From Tsuneonella deserti (GTDB lineage Bacteria; Pseudomonadota; Alphaproteobacteria; Sphingomonadales; Sphingomonadaceae), in the NCBI RefSeq assembly GCF_014644315.1, contig NZ_BMKL01000001.1:376001-440000 (forward strand): a DNA stretch of 64,000 nt, read 5' to 3'. Position 1 is the stretch's first letter, and each line of letters opens with the position of its first letter. Position numbers and translations under genes: made by a program. The notes under the pieces were generated by a model. That model saw only the letters and a list, made by a program, of their open reading frames with translations. It was not told the origin of the DNA and searched no databases. Shown piece by piece: positions 61,603 to 64,000 of this stretch.

Positions 61603-63420
61603 CTATTCGGCCGCCTCGGTCAGGTCGTCCCGTTCGGCCTGCTGACGGTTCCACATCTCGGCGTAGAGACCGTCGCGCCGGAGGAGCCCCGCGTGAGTGC
61701 CTTGCTCTGCCAGGCGACCGTGATCGAGGACGAGGATCTGGTCGGCGTCGGCAATCGTCGACAGGCGGTGCGCGATGCTGAGCGAGGTGCGATGCTCGCT
61801 CACGCGGTGGAGCGTGGCAAGGATGTCCTGCTCGGTGCGCGAATCGAGGGCGCTCGTCGCTTCGTCGAGGAGAAGGATCGGCGGATCCTTCACCAGCGTG
61901 CGGGCAATCGCCACGCGCTGCTTCTCGCCGCCCGAGAGTTTCAGCCCGCGCTCGCCCACCTCGGTGTCGAAGCCCTGCGGCAGGCGCTCGATGAACGGCA
62001 TGATCGCCGCCCCTTGCGCCGCGCGCACGATGTCTTCGCGGGTAGCCCCGTCGCGGCCATAGGCGATGTTGTAGCCGATGGTGTCGTTGAACAGCACGCT
62101 GTCCTGCGGAACGATGCCGATCGCCGCGCGCAGGCTGGCCTGCGTCACCTGCGAGATGTCCTGGCCGTCGATGAGGACCCTGCCGGACCATGGATCGTAG
62201 AAGCGGAACAGCAACCGCGCGATCGTGCTCTTGCCGGCGCCCGAAGGACCGACGATCGCGACCTGCGCGCCGGCGGACACTTCGAAACTGAGGCCGTGGA
62301 GGATCGTGCGTTCCGGCTCGTATCCGAACACCACGTTGTCGAACGCGACCGTGGGCCGGCGGATCACCAGCGCGGGCGCCCCCGGCGCGTCGGCGACTTC
62401 GAGGTCGGTATCGATCAGCTTGAACATCGCCGCCATGTCGATCAACCCCTGGCGGATCGTGCGGTAGACCATTCCCAGCATGTCGAGCGGGCGGAAAAGC
62501 TGGGTGAGATAGGTCTGCACAGCGACAAGGTCGCCAACCGAAAGCCGCCCCTTGCTCCACTGCCAGACGGTAAAGCCCAGCGCGAACAGCATCAGCGCGT
62601 TCATGATCAGCGCCTGCGCCATGTTCAACAGGCCGAGCGAGTTCTCCGACTTGATCGCCGCCTCGGCATAGGCGCCGGCGGCCCGCCCGTAACGGTCGCG
62701 CTCGCGCGCCTCGGCGCCGAAGTACTTCACCGTCTCGTAGTTGAGCAGCGAGTCGACCGCGCGGGCGAGGGCGGTGCCATCGAGATCGTTCATCTGCTTG
62801 CGCAGGGCCGTGCGCCACTCGGTGATCCAGCGCGTGGTGGCAATGTAGATCGCGACCGTGATCGCGGTGGCGATCACCAGTGGCAGGCCGAACATCGTAT
62901 AGAAGATCAGCCCCACCGCGATCAGCTCGATGATCGTCGGCGCGATGTTGAACAGCAGGAAGTAGAGCATCGCGTCGATGCTCTTGGTGCCGCGCTCGAT
63001 CGTCTTGGTAATTTCGCCGGTGCGGCGCGAAAGGTGGAAACGCAGGGAAAGCTGGTGCAGCCGGGCGAAGGTATCCTCGGCGAGATGCTGGGTTGCCTCC
63101 TGCCCGACGCGCTCGAACACGATGTTGCGGGTATTGTCGAACGCGGTGCCGAGGAAGCGGGCCGCGACGAAGGCGATCACGAAGCTCAAGGCGACCCACA
63201 GCAGCGGGTTGCCCTGCGCCGCCATCGTATCGACCACCTTCTTCATCGCGAGCGGCGTCGCCAGGGTGACCGCCTTGGCCAGAAGCACCAGCATGAGCGC
63301 GCCCGCTATGCGGACGCGCAGGTCCCTGCGATCCTTGGGCCACAGATACGGCAGGAAGCGCTTGAGCGTCGCCCAGCCATCGTATTCGGGGCGGGCGGCG
63401 GGCGGGGCGTCAGGTGGCAT
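61603..63420 (-). CDS. Atm1-type ABC exporter (heavy-metal/glutathione transport)
   Basis: 605 residues: six transmembrane helices in the first 330 residues, then the ATPase with Walker A VGPSGAGKSTIARLLFRFYD, signature LSGGEKQRVAIARTL, Walker B PILLLDEATSALD and the His switch IAHRLST. DNTRNIVFERVGQEATQHLA and FHLSRRTGEITKTIERG match the Atm1/HMT1 branch (the Novosphingobium homologue NaAtm1 exports glutathione derivatives). It works as a homodimer. Convergent with hslU. Confidence 0.93.
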   Translation of the reverse strand: MPPDAPPAARPEYDGWATLKRFLPYLWPKDRRDLRVRIAGALMLVLLAKAVTLATPLAMKKVVDTMAAQGNPLLWVALSFVIAFVAARFLGTAFDNTRNIVFERVGQEATQHLAEDTFARLHQLSLRFHLSRRTGEITKTIERGTKSIDAMLYFLLFNIAPTIIELIAVGLIFYTMFGLPLVIATAITVAIYIATTRWITEWRTALRKQMNDLDGTALARAVDSLLNYETVKYFGAEARERDRYGRAAGAYAEAAIKSENSLGLLNMAQALIMNALMLFALGFTVWQWSKGRLSVGDLVAVQTYLTQLFRPLDMLGMVYRTIRQGLIDMAAMFKLIDTDLEVADAPGAPALVIRRPTVAFDNVVFGYEPERTILHGLSFEVSAGAQVAIVGPSGAGKSTIARLLFRFYDPWSGRVLIDGQDISQVTQASLRAAIGIVPQDSVLFNDTIGYNIAYGRDGATREDIVRAAQGAAIMPFIERLPQGFDTEVGERGLKLSGGEKQRVAIARTLVKDPPILLLDEATSALDSRTEQDILATLHRVSEHRTSLSIAHRLSTIADADQILVLDHGRLAEQGTHAGLLRRDGLYAEMWNRQQAERDDLTEAAE

Positions 63421-63476
63421 CGCCGGCAGATGTGGGCGGCGCCCCCGCCTTAGGCAATGGCGGAGCGGCGATCCGG

Positions 63477-64000
63477 CTAGCCGGGATCGACCGCCTGCCG
63501 CGCGCTGCCCGGCGGCAAATCGAACAGGACGGTGCGGTGGGCAAAGTCGATCGCGACCCGGTCGAACAGTCTGAGGTCGCCTATTCCGAGCACCATCGCC
63601 GGTTTCCGGGAAAGGCCGAGGGCGGCAAAGGCCGGCGCGTCGGCGAAGGCGACGGAAAGATCGGACAAGCGCATCCGTCCGATGTCCACCGTGCGCACAA
63701 GGCCGGCCTCGCTCGTGATGGTGGCGCCGGTCACGTCGGTGGTGGTGACGTCCCCTCCGCGGCGGGCGCGCAGGCGCCGCTGCAGCGCGAGGTTGCCCAT
63801 CGATCCCTGCGCACCCGTGTCGATGATGACCGCAGTGCGTACGCCATCGACCTGGGCGCTGGTGATGATCAGGCGGCCCAGCTTGTTCCGGGCGCGCACG
63901 ACGATCTCGTAGCCGCGGTCTCCCCCCAGTGCACTCGAATCGTCCACCGCGATCGTCTGCTCTTTGAAGTCGACCAGAACCCGCAGGTCCTGCAGCAGGT
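63477..64000 (-). CDS. Retropepsin-like aspartic protease domain protein (5' end outside the window)
   Basis: The frame is open to the right edge, so the N-terminus is missing. AVIIDTGAQGSMGNLAL contains the DTG catalytic triad, and PAMVLGIGDLRLFDRVAIDF is the second half of a retropepsin fold. Upstream residues in frame (LVDFKEQTIAV) look like the end of another such domain, so a tandem two-domain protein is likely. Periplasmic clan AA protease, target unknown. Confidence 0.82.
   Translation of the reverse strand, partial: LLQDLRVLVDFKEQTIAVDDSSALGGDRGYEIVVRARNKLGRLIITSAQVDGVRTAVIIDTGAQGSMGNLALQRRLRARRGGDVTTTDVTGATITSEAGLVRTVDIGRMRLSDLSVAFADAPAFAALGLSRKPAMVLGIGDLRLFDRVAIDFAHRTVLFDLPPGSARQAVDPG

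Noticed and set aside
61693..63453. Plus-strand frame of 586 codons opposite the ABC exporter
   Set aside because: The exporter has full ABC motifs; the other frame is a GC-rich shadow.

Overview
The window looks like a GC-rich alphaproteobacterial chromosome of the order Sphingomonadales, probably Erythrobacteraceae. The reasons are the rpmH-rnpA-yidD-yidC-engB order, COQ9, UbiE and UbiB, an Atm1-type exporter, an ubiquinol-cytochrome c chaperone, a TonB-dependent receptor, and GANTC sites upstream of dnaA. The species assignment is inference.

Left part (1-28300): one chromosomal gene, comM (YifB-type Mg-chelatase-like helicase, minus strand), is cut into three pieces by two genomic islands, each with its own large serine integrase. 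Island 1 enters from the left edge and ends near 3088. It carries a partial DNA-adenine methyltransferase and an integrase. A roughly 770-bp middle piece of comM follows (3089-3862). Island 2 runs from about 3858 to 27667 (about 23.8 kb). The first part of comM lies at 27663-28300. The two ends of island 2 share a 5-bp core, and joining their outer arms rebuilds a symmetric attP, so its boundaries are well supported.

Island 2 carries: (i) the integrase at 3914-5668; (ii) a two-gene short Argonaute defence system of the SPARDA type (DUF4365-APAZ nuclease plus catalytically dead Argonaute) at 6652-9458; (iii) genes of unknown function and two tandem candidate small RNAs or attenuators (11490-11782) in front of a 383-residue unknown protein; (iv) a catabolic block at 12069-22451 with acyl-CoA ligase, crotonase, thiolase, acyl-CoA dehydrogenase, MFE-2-like dehydrogenase, TonB-dependent receptor, LysR regulator and alpha-methylacyl-CoA racemase, which reads as uptake and beta-oxidation of a methyl-branched acid; (v) a resolvase with a res-like site; and (vi) a leftward block of unknown genes preceded by a hairpin-rich leader containing a tRNA-like fold, ending in frameshifted gene remnants near the right attachment site.

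Right part (28433-64000) is ordinary core genome, densely packed with many stop/start overlaps: rpmH/rnpA/yidD/yidC/engB; a nuclease-dapE-symporter run; nth-dapB; dnaA-rpsT-mutM; ubiE-ubiB; coaBC-dut; ribD-ribE; Sco1 and YcgN; coq9; feoAB behind a Fur-like palindrome; ssb; hslVU; and an Atm1-type ABC exporter. A retropepsin-like protein runs off the right edge. No rRNA, CRISPR array or complete tRNA was seen.
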